This document shows positions 8,838 to 17,901 of a DNA stretch of 64,000 nucleotides, one piece after another. Position 1 is the stretch's first letter, and each line of letters starts with the position of its first letter. Under the pieces are notes generated by a model that did no database searches, was not told the DNA's origin, and worked only from the letters and a program-made list of their open reading frames with translations. Position numbers and translations under genes: made by a program. Source of the stretch: an uncultured Pseudomonadota bacterium (GTDB lineage: Bacteria > Pseudomonadota > Gammaproteobacteria > Steroidobacterales > Steroidobacteraceae); assembly GCA_903879335.1 (NCBI GenBank), contig CAIRLC010000002.1, positions 62,001 through 126,000 on the forward strand, in the 5' to 3' direction.

Positions 8838-8852
8838 CTGACGCTTCGTCAG
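8838..8852. terminator. Short hairpin between convergent genes
   Basis: CTGACG / CGTCAG arms around a CTT loop, lying between the rhodanese stop and the stop codon of the convergent oxidoreductase, which is inside the right arm. There is no T-tract. It may act as a bidirectional transcription barrier. Confidence 0.35.
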
Positions 8853-9865
8853 TCGCTCACCTGTAGCATCACTTTGCCAATGTGGGCGCTGGATTCGAGT
8901 AAGCGATGGGCGGCGGCAACTTCTTCCAAGGGAAAGACGGCGTGCACGACGGGCCCCGCCTGACCAGCACTCAGCAGCGGCCAGACCTGCTGCCGAAGCG
9001 CGCGCGCGATCCCGCCCTTTTCGGCTGACGTGCGGGGTCGCATCGTTGAGCCGGTGATGACGAGGCGCTTCTGCATCACGGCTGCTAAGTTGAAGTCAGC
9101 GACCTTTGCGCCCAGTTGGGTCGCCACCTCCACCAACCGACCGTCTAATCGAAGGCAACGCAAGTTCTGCGCGAAATAGGGTGCGCCAACCATGTCGATG
9201 ATAACGTCGACGCCAGTACCACCCGTTGCGGCGAGCAGCGCATCAGCAAAGTCCACGTCTCGATAGTTGAATGCGTCTGCAGCGCCGAGTGCGCGGCAAG
9301 CGGCACACTTCATGTCCGTACCTGCCGTCGCATACACCGTGGCGCCGAAGGCCCGCGCCAGCTGTATGGTGGTCACGCCGATGCCGCTGCTGCCCCCATG
9401 GACCAAAACCGATTCACCTGCCGTCAGGCGACCGTGCACCATCAGGTTCGCCCATACCGTGAAATAGTTCTCCGGGATCGCCGCCGCACGCACAGCATCG
9501 TAACCATCCGGCCAAGGTAGGCATTGCGTTGCAGGTGCCACAGCGTACTGCGCATATCCGCCGCCATTTGTGAGCGCCGTCACCTGGTCTCCGATCGCAT
9601 ACGAACTCACCGCAGCGCCTGCCGCGACGACCATGCCGGCAACCTCAAGCCCCATGAGCGGGCTGGCATTGGCGGGCGGCGGATAGCGCCCCTCGCGCTG
9701 CATGATATCCGGTCGATTCACCCCCGCCGCGGCGACCCGAATAAGCACTTCATCAGCCGCAGGAGTCGGCAGCAAGCCCTCGCTCATTTCAAGAACGTCT
9801 ACTCCCCCAGGGCCACGCGTAACGACCTGACGCATGTGGGTCGGCAAAGCGGGTTGGTGGATCAT
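8849..9865 (-). CDS. NAD(P)H quinone oxidoreductase, PIG3 family (zinc-free MDR)
   Basis: Medium-chain reductase of about 338 residues. It lacks the structural and catalytic zinc Cys sets of alcohol dehydrogenases. It shows the quinone-reductase pattern: AAGVNRPDIMQREGRYP near the N-terminus, a central nucleotide-binding motif VLVHGGSSGIGVTTIQLA (about residues 140-158), and the C-terminal HAVFPLEEVAAAHRLLES. The details place it with the PIG3/TP53I3-type enzymes, which reduce quinones using NADPH. The start follows a GAGGA nine bases away; a TTG two codons earlier is possible. It lies upstream of nothing obvious on this strand and is 25 bases downstream of the DNA glycosylase gene, so the two may be co-transcribed. 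Confidence 0.88.
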   Translation of the reverse strand: MIHQPALPTHMRQVVTRGPGGVDVLEMSEGLLPTPAADEVLIRVAAAGVNRPDIMQREGRYPPPANASPLMGLEVAGMVVAAGAAVSSYAIGDQVTALTNGGGYAQYAVAPATQCLPWPDGYDAVRAAAIPENYFTVWANLMVHGRLTAGESVLVHGGSSGIGVTTIQLARAFGATVYATAGTDMKCAACRALGAADAFNYRDVDFADALLAATGGTGVDVIIDMVGAPYFAQNLRCLRLDGRLVEVATQLGAKVADFNLAAVMQKRLVITGSTMRPRTSAEKGGIARALRQQVWPLLSAGQAGPVVHAVFPLEEVAAAHRLLESSAHIGKVMLQVSD

Positions 9866-9889
9866 CGGCAAAATCCTCAGAATTTGCGC

Positions 9890-10438
9890 CTAAAGCGCGT
9901 TGAATGCAGCACGCAGTGTGCCACGCCATTCATCGCATTTGGACTGGAAGCTCTTTGCTGCATGTGCCGGGCTGGTTGAAGGCAGTACGTGATAACGCAG
10001 CGCTGGGCGTTCGGCATTTAGCGATGGAGCGATCCAACGCTGATACAGAGCTGCTGCCATACGGCCGTTGAATAGCACGGTGTGAATAGATCGATGCTCG
10101 TTGAGGAGTGCATCGATGGGATTCGCCTGTACGGATAACGGACGAATGTGGGCATCAAGGCTCCCAGGTCGTTGTGCACTCGCACAGACATCCCACAGCG
10201 CAAGGCCGGCATTCTTCAGCCCAGCACAGCGATCAGCGTATGACGCCTCGGCTGCAACGCCGGTCACGGTGGACATAATCGGCCAAAACGCATTCCTCGG
10301 CATGGCGTAGTAAGCGCGCGCGACCAACGAAGCTTGGCCTGGCAGCGATCCTAGAATCAATACGCTAGGATTCTCACCAACAATTGCAGCGAAACCGTGT
10401 GCAATGTCTGTGCCGCTTCCGCGACGATCGCTACTCAT
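9890..10438 (-). CDS. DNA-deoxyinosine (hypoxanthine) glycosylase, UDG family 6
   Basis: Base-excision repair enzyme of about 182 residues in the uracil-DNA glycosylase superfamily. The N-terminal motif LILGSLPGQASL, followed by YYAMPRNAFW, and the C-terminal motif LPSTSPAHA match the family 6 glycosylases that remove hypoxanthine produced by adenine deamination. They do not match Ung or Mug (which have GxDP/NPGLS-type motifs). No Fe-S Cys cluster is present, which separates it from families 4 and 5. The start at the second Met gives MSSDRRGSGTDIAHGF; no strong ribosome-binding site is visible for either candidate. Its 3' end is 24 bases before the quinone oxidoreductase start. Confidence 0.85.
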   Translation of the reverse strand: MSSDRRGSGTDIAHGFAAIVGENPSVLILGSLPGQASLVARAYYAMPRNAFWPIMSTVTGVAAEASYADRCAGLKNAGLALWDVCASAQRPGSLDAHIRPLSVQANPIDALLNEHRSIHTVLFNGRMAAALYQRWIAPSLNAERPALRYHVLPSTSPAHAAKSFQSKCDEWRGTLRAAFNAL

Positions 10439-10597
10439 AGAACAGCGGCGTAGTGATGTGCAAAGGCACTGATGCATTGCGGATTGCCATCAGATCGGCT
10501 CATAAAATTTCGCCGTTATCATTCATCGGGGTCATGTGCGGGACTCATGCCCGACGATGGCTTGTGTCACATCAGAGACTCCGCGAATAGTGGTCGC

Positions 10598-12391
10598 TCA
10601 ATCGACGGCGTGCAGCCCGACCGCCAAAAATCCGGGTCCTCCATGCACGCCGAGCGCCGCTCCTGAGGGCACAATGTGCACTTGCAGATGCCCGTCGTGA
10701 CTTGCGCGCAGGAGATCCGCAAGCGCAGTCGCGTCTTGTGCCGCGTCGCCGTGCGCGATCATCACTCGATAGGCCTTAGAAGGCTCGAGTCGGCGGGTAA
10801 TGAATCGGGCAAATTTTTTCAAGGGTCGGCCACGGCCGTATAACGCCCCGCCGAGACTCAATCGGCCATCCGGACGAGTTGCCAGCAGTGGGGATATCCG
10901 CAGCCATCTCGCGAGCGTTCTGGCAATCGGAGGTACGCGGCCACCCTTAACGGCATAGTCGAGTGTGGGCAGATACGCAAATGTTGATGTCTTGGCTCGC
11001 AGTGACTCAACCGCGGTGACAACGGCCGATGCATCTAAGCCCTCGGCAGCACGCTCGGCGGCATGGATGACCAATAATCCTTGACCGGCTGAAGCGCTCA
11101 AGCTGTCGATAATTCTGACGCGGTCTTTTGCCGCTGTCCGACTTGCGGCGGCTTCTGCCGATTGTCGTGTGCCACTGACGCGACCAGACACGTGGATCGA
11201 GACGACGGATTCGTGGTGCGAGCAAAGGAATTCGTAGAGTCGACGAAAATCACCGGGTGCAGGCTGTGAAGTCTTTGGGTGATGAGGGCTTGATCGCAAA
11301 GTCGAGTAGAATTGCTCCGGGCTCATCGTCACTTTATCGAGATACCCTTTGGGTCCGAATCCCAATCGGACTGGGACGACGTGAATATCTAATGCTTCCA
11401 GTAATTCTTCGGGGATGTCTGCGGCAGAATCCGTGACGATAGCCACCGGGCGTCGTCCGGCATGTGCTGTTGATTCCTGCTGCCTTTGCATGTCGTCAGC
11501 TTTCTCTGCGCTGACCGTTCCGAACTCGCTGGCAATCTGAAAGACTTGTGCTGGATCGGCCACGTGGACATGCACACGGACTTTTCGACCGGTGCCGGCG
11601 ACAACCAAGCTCGATCCAAGCGATGCGAGGCGCTCGCGCAGTGTTTTACGATCAATCTCGCCAGACACCATGCACTCGGTGCACCAGCGATGCTCAAGCA
11701 TCGCTTCCCCTCCGGCGGCTTCGTGCTCAAGGGAGGGCAGGCCGATCCCTTCCGGTAAGTCATCCATGCGGCCCTCTTGCAGAAAGTCGCTGAAGCCTTC
11801 TAAAAACGCAACGAATCCTGCGGCTCCGGCATCGACAACACCAGCTTTCTCCAGCACTTCTAGATCGTGACGGGTGGCCTCAAGTGACCGGCGCGACTCT
11901 TCGAGGGCGGATGCGCACAGATCTCTGAATCCGAGTCGATCCGCTTGCGCGACGGCGAAAGTGGCCACTTCCCGTAACACGGACAGTATTGTTCCATCGC
12001 GAGGTTCACTCAGGGCCTCACGGGCGTAGGTGGCGCCATTGGATAACGCCTGCGCGAAAGTTCCGCGGTCGAGCTCAGGGGATCCGGCGACATGGTCAGA
12101 TAACCCGAGTAGCCATTGGGCGAATATCGCACCGGAATTCCCACGCGCACCGTCTAACGCGGCATCAGCGGCAGCGCAAAGCAGTCGTCCGGCATGGTCC
12201 GGTGGGTTGACTGTCAGTATCGGCAGCATCGCGCTGGCTGTGGCGGCGAGGTTGGTGCCGGTATCGCCATCGGGAACCGGAAATACATTGATTCGATCTA
12301 GGTGCTCTTGAGCACCAAGCAGGCGATGCACCCCCGCGCGCAACGCTTGCGCAAGCTGAGCCGGTCCGATGATCTCGGCGGAGAATTCCAC
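10598..12391 (-). CDS. FakA-FakB-like fusion: DAK2-type kinase plus DegV domain
   Basis: A 597-residue protein joining two halves that are separate in Firmicutes. Residues ~1-200 are a DhaL/DAK2 kinase domain with the nucleotide/Mg2+ motif INVFPVPDGDTGTNL (Asp41 and Asp43 as metal ligands). Residues ~225-300 match the FakA middle domain (WCTECMV and VRVHVHVADP, potential zinc ligands). Residues ~317-597 are a DegV fatty-acid-binding domain (VAIVTDSAADIP, then SIHVSGRVSGT, then YAVKGGRVPP). FakB presents a bound fatty acid to FakA for phosphorylation to acyl phosphate, so the fusion would activate exogenous or recycled fatty acids. The start is GTG. Upstream on the same strand, 37 bases away, is GspB; no lipid gene is adjacent. 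Confidence 0.88.
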   Translation of the reverse strand: MEFSAEIIGPAQLAQALRAGVHRLLGAQEHLDRINVFPVPDGDTGTNLAATASAMLPILTVNPPDHAGRLLCAAADAALDGARGNSGAIFAQWLLGLSDHVAGSPELDRGTFAQALSNGATYAREALSEPRDGTILSVLREVATFAVAQADRLGFRDLCASALEESRRSLEATRHDLEVLEKAGVVDAGAAGFVAFLEGFSDFLQEGRMDDLPEGIGLPSLEHEAAGGEAMLEHRWCTECMVSGEIDRKTLRERLASLGSSLVVAGTGRKVRVHVHVADPAQVFQIASEFGTVSAEKADDMQRQQESTAHAGRRPVAIVTDSAADIPEELLEALDIHVVPVRLGFGPKGYLDKVTMSPEQFYSTLRSSPHHPKTSQPAPGDFRRLYEFLCSHHESVVSIHVSGRVSGTRQSAEAAASRTAAKDRVRIIDSLSASAGQGLLVIHAAERAAEGLDASAVVTAVESLRAKTSTFAYLPTLDYAVKGGRVPPIARTLARWLRISPLLATRPDGRLSLGGALYGRGRPLKKFARFITRRLEPSKAYRVMIAHGDAAQDATALADLLRASHDGHLQVHIVPSGAALGVHGGPGFLAVGLHAVD

Positions 12392-12428
12392 GTCTGACTA
12401 CCCCCTCAACATGTTATCGGTCCAGACT

Positions 12429-13112
12429 TTACTCTCGAGTGAGTAGGAAGCGGGTCCCTCGAAATGTCGCTATGGCGCCGTCGGGGGTAATTTTCTCGAT
12501 CACAACCCCTCCAGCCAGGGTCGCTCCCTCCTGTGCACGCTGACCGGACACCACCAGAAAGCGCTGGGAAGGGTTCGGACTGTACACGTGAAGGTCAACC
12601 GATAACGCCGGCAATGCGGATGCCACAGTTGCGGGCAATTGGCGCCGCGTCGGCAGCCCGGCAGATGCTGGGTCGGGTTCAATGCCAGATGCGCCGACGG
12701 TCGGGGCCGGTTCACGGCGCAGGATGGGCTGACGTGGGCGTGGAGTTGGAGGCACGTCGGTATACGGACTGGTCCGGCTGCCGTTTAGCGCTTCATCGGT
12801 TAGAGAATGCACGGCGCCTGTGGGTGGCGGTATTTTTGATGGCGCGTCCGCCACCGGTGCCGGCGGCACGTCCGATGCGGATTGTGGAATGACAGGTGTC
12901 GCCACCGGCGCTGGCTGCGGCCGCGGCGGTTCGCGCAGTAACAAGTACAGCAGTCCACCCGTGTTGACGACGAATAAGGCCGCGACCAAACCCACAATCC
13001 ATCGCACAGCGCTATTGGACGACTTGGATCGTGGGGCTTCGACTAGGCCGGGCAAGATACGCCGGTCGCGCTCATGCTCCGACTTTCTCAATGCGTCGAG
13101 AATAAAAGACAT
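12429..13112 (-). CDS. gspB: GspB/ExeB-like type II secretion accessory protein
   Basis: Bitopic inner-membrane protein of 227 residues. It starts MSFILDALRKSEHERDR, the conserved cytoplasmic beginning of GspB/ExeB, followed by one transmembrane helix (residues ~38-60), a Pro-rich periplasmic linker and a C-terminal GspB domain (residues ~165-227, DLHVYSPNPSQRFLVVSG). With its partner GspA it is thought to insert the secretin GspD through the peptidoglycan. Its ATG overlaps the stop of gspA by one base (TGATG), so the two are translationally coupled. The rest of the secretion operon is not in the window. Confidence 0.88.
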   Translation of the reverse strand: MSFILDALRKSEHERDRRILPGLVEAPRSKSSNSAVRWIVGLVAALFVVNTGGLLYLLLREPPRPQPAPVATPVIPQSASDVPPAPVADAPSKIPPPTGAVHSLTDEALNGSRTSPYTDVPPTPRPRQPILRREPAPTVGASGIEPDPASAGLPTRRQLPATVASALPALSVDLHVYSPNPSQRFLVVSGQRAQEGATLAGGVVIEKITPDGAIATFRGTRFLLTRE

Positions 13113-14710
13113 CAGCGTGTCCCGTCCTGTAGATGGGGCCCTTCAGCCATTGGATAGGCGCCATCCAGCACCAGTTGTGTGCGTGTTCCCGCGAGTCCGT
13201 CGGTTGCCAGATGATGGGCCCGCTGAAAATCCGCGATGGCGCGACCCAAAGCCGTGTCGTACACATCGCCGTCGCCGGTGCTGGCGGCGTCGGAGGCCAG
13301 TCGAGTGTGCAACCAGACCACCTCAGCCCCCTTTGTGCCGGGGCGGATCAAGGCGGATGGGTTTAATGGCGGCTTCCACAGAATCAGGTAGTCGCCGAAC
13401 CAGACCCGCTCCAATTCAAGTAGATCTGCCGTGTACGTCGCGGCGCCGGCACGCAGCGTGGCCTGTGCGCTACCCAAGGATTCGACAACGACTTGTCGGC
13501 TGGTACCGTCCGTCAGCGCAAGTGTAATGATCGCGGGACGATTGTAGACGCGTAATTCCGCGAAGCTGCCTTTGTCCGCATGACACTCCAGTGCCGCCGC
13601 AGTCGCCTGCTCGCAGGGAGGTGGAGCCGCGCTACTCGCGTCCAATGGCACTTGCCACAGATCTAACAACGTTCGGAATGACGATTCAGTATCCGTGGCA
13701 TCCGAGTGGGCGGCCAGAAACTCGGCCAGCGAGGGCTTGGGCGGTGCCGGTGGCGAGACATGACCGGCGCTTTGGGCAGCAGAGTGGGTCGAGTCCGGTC
13801 CCAAATGTCTGCGCCATAGACTGACGGCCGCTATCGCGACTAGGCTTGTAATCACAGCGGCAGCGGCCAGTCGACTCACGCGACCGAGGCGACCGGAGCG
13901 CTTGCCTCGAATTTCCCGAGCAGCGGCTCGGACTAACTGCGGGGTCACTACACGCGATTCCCGCGTGTAGGCGCCCAACAGCGCTCGATCAGCGATCACA
14001 TTGAGTAACCGCGGTACACCTCCCGCGTATCGATGCGCGCTTACGAGCGCTTTGTTCGTGAACATTTCTCCGGTCGCGCCAGCGACACGGAGGCGGTGGC
14101 GAATGTAGGCTGCCGATTCCTCTTCACTCAAGGGCGCCAAGTGGTAACGGCCGGTAATGCGCTGAGCCAATTGCCTGAGGTCGTTGCGCTCCAAGAGATC
14201 GCGCAACTCGGGTTGACCGACCAAAATGATTTGCAGCAGTTTTGTCGTCGCAGTTTCCAGATTCGTCAGCAGGCGTACCTGCTCTAGCACGTCTGTCGAC
14301 AACTGCTGCGCCTCGTCGACGATCACCACGACGCGCCTACCGCGCCCATGTGCGTCGAGCAGAAAGCGATTCAGATGATCGACGATGGCCTTAATACTGC
14401 TCCGGGACCCTTCCGGGAGACTCAGTTTCAACTCATCACAGATACCCGCTAAAAACTCGAGCGCCGTGACGCGCGGGTTGATGATGAGCGCGATATCGGC
14501 GTGGGCCGGCAATTCAGCTAACAGCCCCCGTACGGTGGTGGTCTTGCCCGTGCCTACTTCGCCAGTCAGTTGGACGAATCCGCCGGCCTCATCAATCCCA
14601 TACAAAAGATGCGCGAAAGCTTCCGCGTGGCGCTCGCTCATATAGAGATAGCGCGGATCGGGGGTGATGGAAAAAGGCTTTTCAGTGAGCCCGAAGAAAC
14701 TGGTGTACAT
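13112..14710 (-). CDS. gspA: GspA/ExeA-like AAA ATPase with peptidoglycan-binding domain
   Basis: A 532-residue inner-membrane ATPase. Residues 50-57 are Walker A (GEVGTGKT) and 127-135 Walker B (VVVIVDEAQ) in an AAA_22-type domain that begins with the family signature FFGLTEKPFSITPDPRYLY. A single transmembrane helix lies near residues 285-305, and the periplasmic part ends with a peptidoglycan-binding-like domain (ALGRAIADFQRAHHLATDGL, residues ~490-515). This is the ExeA layout: ATP hydrolysis inside, peptidoglycan contact outside, promoting secretin assembly with GspB. It is coupled to gspB and lies 38 bases from the dinB stop on the same strand. Confidence 0.92.
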   Translation of the reverse strand: MYTSFFGLTEKPFSITPDPRYLYMSERHAEAFAHLLYGIDEAGGFVQLTGEVGTGKTTTVRGLLAELPAHADIALIINPRVTALEFLAGICDELKLSLPEGSRSSIKAIVDHLNRFLLDAHGRGRRVVVIVDEAQQLSTDVLEQVRLLTNLETATTKLLQIILVGQPELRDLLERNDLRQLAQRITGRYHLAPLSEEESAAYIRHRLRVAGATGEMFTNKALVSAHRYAGGVPRLLNVIADRALLGAYTRESRVVTPQLVRAAAREIRGKRSGRLGRVSRLAAAAVITSLVAIAAVSLWRRHLGPDSTHSAAQSAGHVSPPAPPKPSLAEFLAAHSDATDTESSFRTLLDLWQVPLDASSAAPPPCEQATAAALECHADKGSFAELRVYNRPAIITLALTDGTSRQVVVESLGSAQATLRAGAATYTADLLELERVWFGDYLILWKPPLNPSALIRPGTKGAEVVWLHTRLASDAASTGDGDVYDTALGRAIADFQRAHHLATDGLAGTRTQLVLDGAYPMAEGPHLQDGTR

Positions 14711-14748
14711 GTGTTGCCATCATAGCGGCTTGCCGTGACAACCCGTCA

Positions 14749-15981
14749 TCAACGGCGTCGGAGATCGCTAAAACCATCGTTTTTGGCCGCCCGGTCCAAA
14801 TTGCTGGCGCGCCGCACGGCCGACTCACCGAAACGCGCCCGTATTTCGTCGAGCGTAGGATCCAGCCGAGCCGCCGCCCTAGACGGGTCTGGCAACATCA
14901 AGCCCACCGGCGGGGTGCTGGCCGCCGGAGCAAAGAGGTCCAATTGGGTGGCCGGCACAAGAGCCCCAATGCCCACGCCCAATAGGCGGACCGAAGAGCC
15001 GGGATATTCTGCATGCCATCGCTCAAGCAGAATTTGAGCAATCGACAAGATAGCGCCGGTGTCGGCGGTTGGAGGCTCAAAGCTGCGCGACCGTGTGTAG
15101 GTGCTGAAGTCGCCCCGGCGCACTTTAATGGATACGGTTCCTCCCTCAAACGACTTGCCTCGTAATCGGGCGCCTACGCGATCGGACAGTCGCGCCAACT
15201 CCGTACGCAGTTGCTCCGGAGCCGTTAAATCGGTGTCATACGTTTCCTCAACACTGATGTGTTGCTCAATGACCTCCGGCTGCACTGGCCGCTCGTCAAG
15301 ACCTGAGGCGCGATCGCGCATGCGGCTAGCATGGCGACCAAAGAGTGGCGACAGGACGCAGTCTGGCGCTAGCCGCAAGTCACCAAAGGTACGGATTCCG
15401 GCCGAGTCGAGTCGGGCCCACGTTTTGGGACCGACCCCCGGCAGGCGGCTCACCGGCAGCGGGTCCAGGGTCTGGGTGACCTGGGTTAGCTGAATGTGGT
15501 GAAGGCCGTTCGGTTTGTCGAGGTCCGAGGCAATTTTTGCCAAGAGCTTGTTGTGCGCAATGCCTACAGAAGCCGTCAGACCGGTACGTTCGCGGATCTG
15601 CGCCTTGATCCGTTGCGCAATGACTGGTGCGGTGCCGAAGAGCGCCTGACTGGCGGTGACGTCGAGGAAAGCTTCGTCCAGAGACAACCCTTCAACCAAC
15701 GGGGTGTACTCACGAAATACGCCGAAGACGATTTCGGAAACTTGGCGATAGCGTTCCATCCGAGGCGGCACAATGATCAAGTGCGGACAGCGCTGCAGTG
15801 CTTCTCGTGTTGGCATCGCTGAACGGACGCCATATTGACGCGCTTCATAGCTCGCGGCCGCTGCCACCCCACGACGGGAATCGCCGCCAACGATTAAGGG
15901 TTTGCCGCGCAACTCAGGCCGATCGTTCTGTTCCACGGAAGCGTAAAAGGCGTCCATGTCCACGTGCAGGATGGCGCGCAT
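14749..15981 (-). CDS. dinB: DNA polymerase IV (Y family)
   Basis: Error-prone translesion polymerase of 410 residues. The N-terminus ILHVDMDAFYASVEQ carries the first catalytic Asp, and SLDEAFLDV near residue 104-112 supplies the second Asp/Glu pair. The helix-hairpin-helix SRLPGVGPKTW follows in the thumb region and the little-finger domain ends about residue 340. The sequence QLDLF near residue 350 is a canonical beta-clamp-binding motif, and it is followed by a 55-residue extension (DPTLDEIRARFGESAVRRAS) common in this branch. No LexA box was found in the short upstream gap, where the DUF3667 stop lies only four bases away, so it is probably transcribed with that gene. Confidence 0.95.
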   Translation of the reverse strand: MRAILHVDMDAFYASVEQNDRPELRGKPLIVGGDSRRGVAAAASYEARQYGVRSAMPTREALQRCPHLIIVPPRMERYRQVSEIVFGVFREYTPLVEGLSLDEAFLDVTASQALFGTAPVIAQRIKAQIRERTGLTASVGIAHNKLLAKIASDLDKPNGLHHIQLTQVTQTLDPLPVSRLPGVGPKTWARLDSAGIRTFGDLRLAPDCVLSPLFGRHASRMRDRASGLDERPVQPEVIEQHISVEETYDTDLTAPEQLRTELARLSDRVGARLRGKSFEGGTVSIKVRRGDFSTYTRSRSFEPPTADTGAILSIAQILLERWHAEYPGSSVRLLGVGIGALVPATQLDLFAPAASTPPVGLMLPDPSRAAARLDPTLDEIRARFGESAVRRASNLDRAAKNDGFSDLRRR

Positions 15982-15985
15982 GTAA

Positions 15986-16882
15986 TCAGCTCAAGGCTGC
16001 GCTGAGGAGGAAAGCGATGCCAAAGGTCAGTGCCAAGAAGAAACAATAAGCGAAGCCTAGCGGGACCAAGCGGAGCATTGTGCTGCCCCGAGTTCGTCCG
16101 TAATAGGTGCGTAGTGCGCGGTAGGTGTACCAAGGGATGTATGCCAGAAGTACCCAATCCAGACCATTTTTTGCGCCACGCAAAACCCAAAGGACTGTGG
16201 GTTGGTTCAGTGGTTCCGCTGCAACCGTTATTAAACGAAGCAGTGTCATTCCGGCCATTGCCATGAACGCTGCGGCATGGTTATGGAGTACAAACACGAG
16301 ATGTTCAACGTAATAGCGTTTCTGGCGCCTGTAGAGCAGCGCTAGAACAGCCGCGACCAGCGGCAGGAAAACGAACATCGTCTTCGGGACATAGCTCTTA
16401 AACGTGTGACTGACCGACTCACCGTCGTCAGCCGTGATTCGTTCACACATGTGTTGCGCCAGATGCTGCGCGGCGGGAGACCAACGCCGATTGCCCAAAT
16501 CGATCTGGGCCTCGGTGCAGTCTTCTTTCGGGGCGCTCGTGGCCTTGATGCTCACATGGGTCGAACCTGTCTGCTCAGGCGCCACCCGGTCGACAAAAGA
16601 CGAGACCGCAAAAAACGCGACGCTCAATACAAGATACAACCGAAACGGTGGGGCATAACGCGCCCTCCGTCCGGCAAAATACTCCAAAGTCAGAAAGCCA
16701 GGCCGCACCAGCAGGTACTTCAGCGTAGGCCACAGTCGCCCCTCTAGATGGGTCAAATCGTGAAGCGCATCATGGAGTAGACCGCCTAAAGATCGAGCAC
16801 TGGCATGTGCGTGCTGCCCACACGCGGCGCAATAGGGCCCCGTCAGGGGCGTGGCGCAATTTTCGCAGCAACTGTGGGACAT
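15986..16882 (-). CDS. DUF3667 membrane protein with N-terminal zinc ribbon
   Basis: About 298 residues. The N-terminus has a CxxC...CxxC zinc ribbon (CCENCATPLTGPYCAACG), followed by the DUF3667 signature (LEGRLWPTLKYLLVRPGFL, then YFAGRRARYAPPFRLYL) and four to five transmembrane helices. The function of the family is unknown; it is frequent in Xanthomonadales and Bacteroidetes. The start at the second Met is supported by a GGAGG just upstream, while the first in-frame ATG has none. It is divergent from the cation efflux gene across about 140 bases and immediately upstream of dinB. Confidence 0.82.
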   Translation of the reverse strand: MSHSCCENCATPLTGPYCAACGQHAHASARSLGGLLHDALHDLTHLEGRLWPTLKYLLVRPGFLTLEYFAGRRARYAPPFRLYLVLSVAFFAVSSFVDRVAPEQTGSTHVSIKATSAPKEDCTEAQIDLGNRRWSPAAQHLAQHMCERITADDGESVSHTFKSYVPKTMFVFLPLVAAVLALLYRRQKRYYVEHLVFVLHNHAAAFMAMAGMTLLRLITVAAEPLNQPTVLWVLRGAKNGLDWVLLAYIPWYTYRALRTYYGRTRGSTMLRLVPLGFAYCFFLALTFGIAFLLSAALS

Positions 16883-17020
16883 CGATCCTCCATCCATGGG
16901 CTAAAGGTGACAGAACCGACGCATCAAAGTCACCTCCCCGAGTCAATTTTAAACGCCGATTGCATCAGCGTTCATGTGGAACAGGCAGAATAGGCGGGTA
17001 GAAATCGGATCGAGGTTTTT

Positions 17021-17899
17021 GTGTCTCCGACTCGCAGCATGGCCACCCTGTCGATCGCCACGTCGTTGGCCACGCTAGCACTGAAGTTTGGTGCTTGGTG
17101 GGTCACCGGTTCGATGGGCTTGTTTTCGGACGCTCTGGAGACCCTCGTCAATGTGGCGGCGGCATTGGTCGCACTGTTTGTCCTGTCGGTTGCAGAACAG
17201 CCGGCAGATGAAGATCATGCTTATGGTCATGAAAAAGCAGAGTATTTTTCAAGCGCCGTAGAGGGTGTGCTCATTTTGACTGCAGCGGTCGGCATCGCGA
17301 TAGCCGCGATCATCCGAATGCGGCATCCGGTCGTGCTCAGTGCCCTAGGTCCCGGGATCGTGGTCGCCCTGGTGGCGACGGCACTCAATTTTTGGACGGC
17401 GCGACTGATGCTCAAGGTCGCCCGTCAGCATGACAGCATTGCCGTTGAGGCCGATGCCAAGCACCTATTGGCCGATGTCGTGACCTCGCTAGGGGTGTCG
17501 GCCGGCTTGTTGGTGGTCATGGTGCTCCCGAAGGCCGCAATTGTTGACCCAATAATCGCCGTCGTCGTTGCGGGTCATATTGGGATGACGGGGTGGGAGC
17601 TTATCCGGCGCTCAATTGACGGGTTGATGGATCGAGCGCTGCCCATTGAGGAACTGAACATCGTGCGCGGCGTGATCGGCGGAACGCTCATGAGCGGTCA
17701 TTCCATCTCGGACTTTAAATCGCGCCGCGCCGGTGCGCGCCGTTTTGTGGAATTCAAGCTCCGGGTGCCGCCATTGCTCTCGGTGCGCGATGCCCACGCC
17801 GAATGTGACCGCTTAGAAGAGGCGCTTGCCAAGCAATACCGTGGCATCGTCGTCATGATTCATGTGGAACCGGACGACGCGATCGACGAAGACCTGTGA
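17021..17899 (+). CDS. Cation diffusion facilitator (CDF) metal efflux protein
   Basis: Proton-coupled divalent metal exporter of 292 residues with about six transmembrane helices and a C-terminal cytoplasmic domain. The segment GLFSDALETLVNV (TM2) and HAYGHEKAEYFSS (after TM2, His and Asp/Glu metal site) are typical of the family. TM5 has the second metal motif DAKHLLADVVTS. The substrate (Zn, Fe, Cd, Mn) cannot be assigned; the TM2 Asn in place of the second Asp argues against a classic FieF-type site. Start is a GTG with GAGG eight to five bases upstream; ATG at 17039 is an alternative. It is convergent with the OsmC gene, two bases apart. Confidence 0.9.
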   Translation: MSPTRSMATLSIATSLATLALKFGAWWVTGSMGLFSDALETLVNVAAALVALFVLSVAEQPADEDHAYGHEKAEYFSSAVEGVLILTAAVGIAIAAIIRMRHPVVLSALGPGIVVALVATALNFWTARLMLKVARQHDSIAVEADAKHLLADVVTSLGVSAGLLVVMVLPKAAIVDPIIAVVVAGHIGMTGWELIRRSIDGLMDRALPIEELNIVRGVIGGTLMSGHSISDFKSRRAGARRFVEFKLRVPPLLSVRDAHAECDRLEEALAKQYRGIVVMIHVEPDDAIDEDL

Positions 17900-17901
17900 C
17901 G

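Noticed and set aside
12820-13527. Plus-strand frame of 235 codons opposite gspA/gspB
   Set aside because: Arg/Pro/Gly-rich composition typical of an antisense frame in GC-rich DNA, and both genes beneath it have strong domain support.
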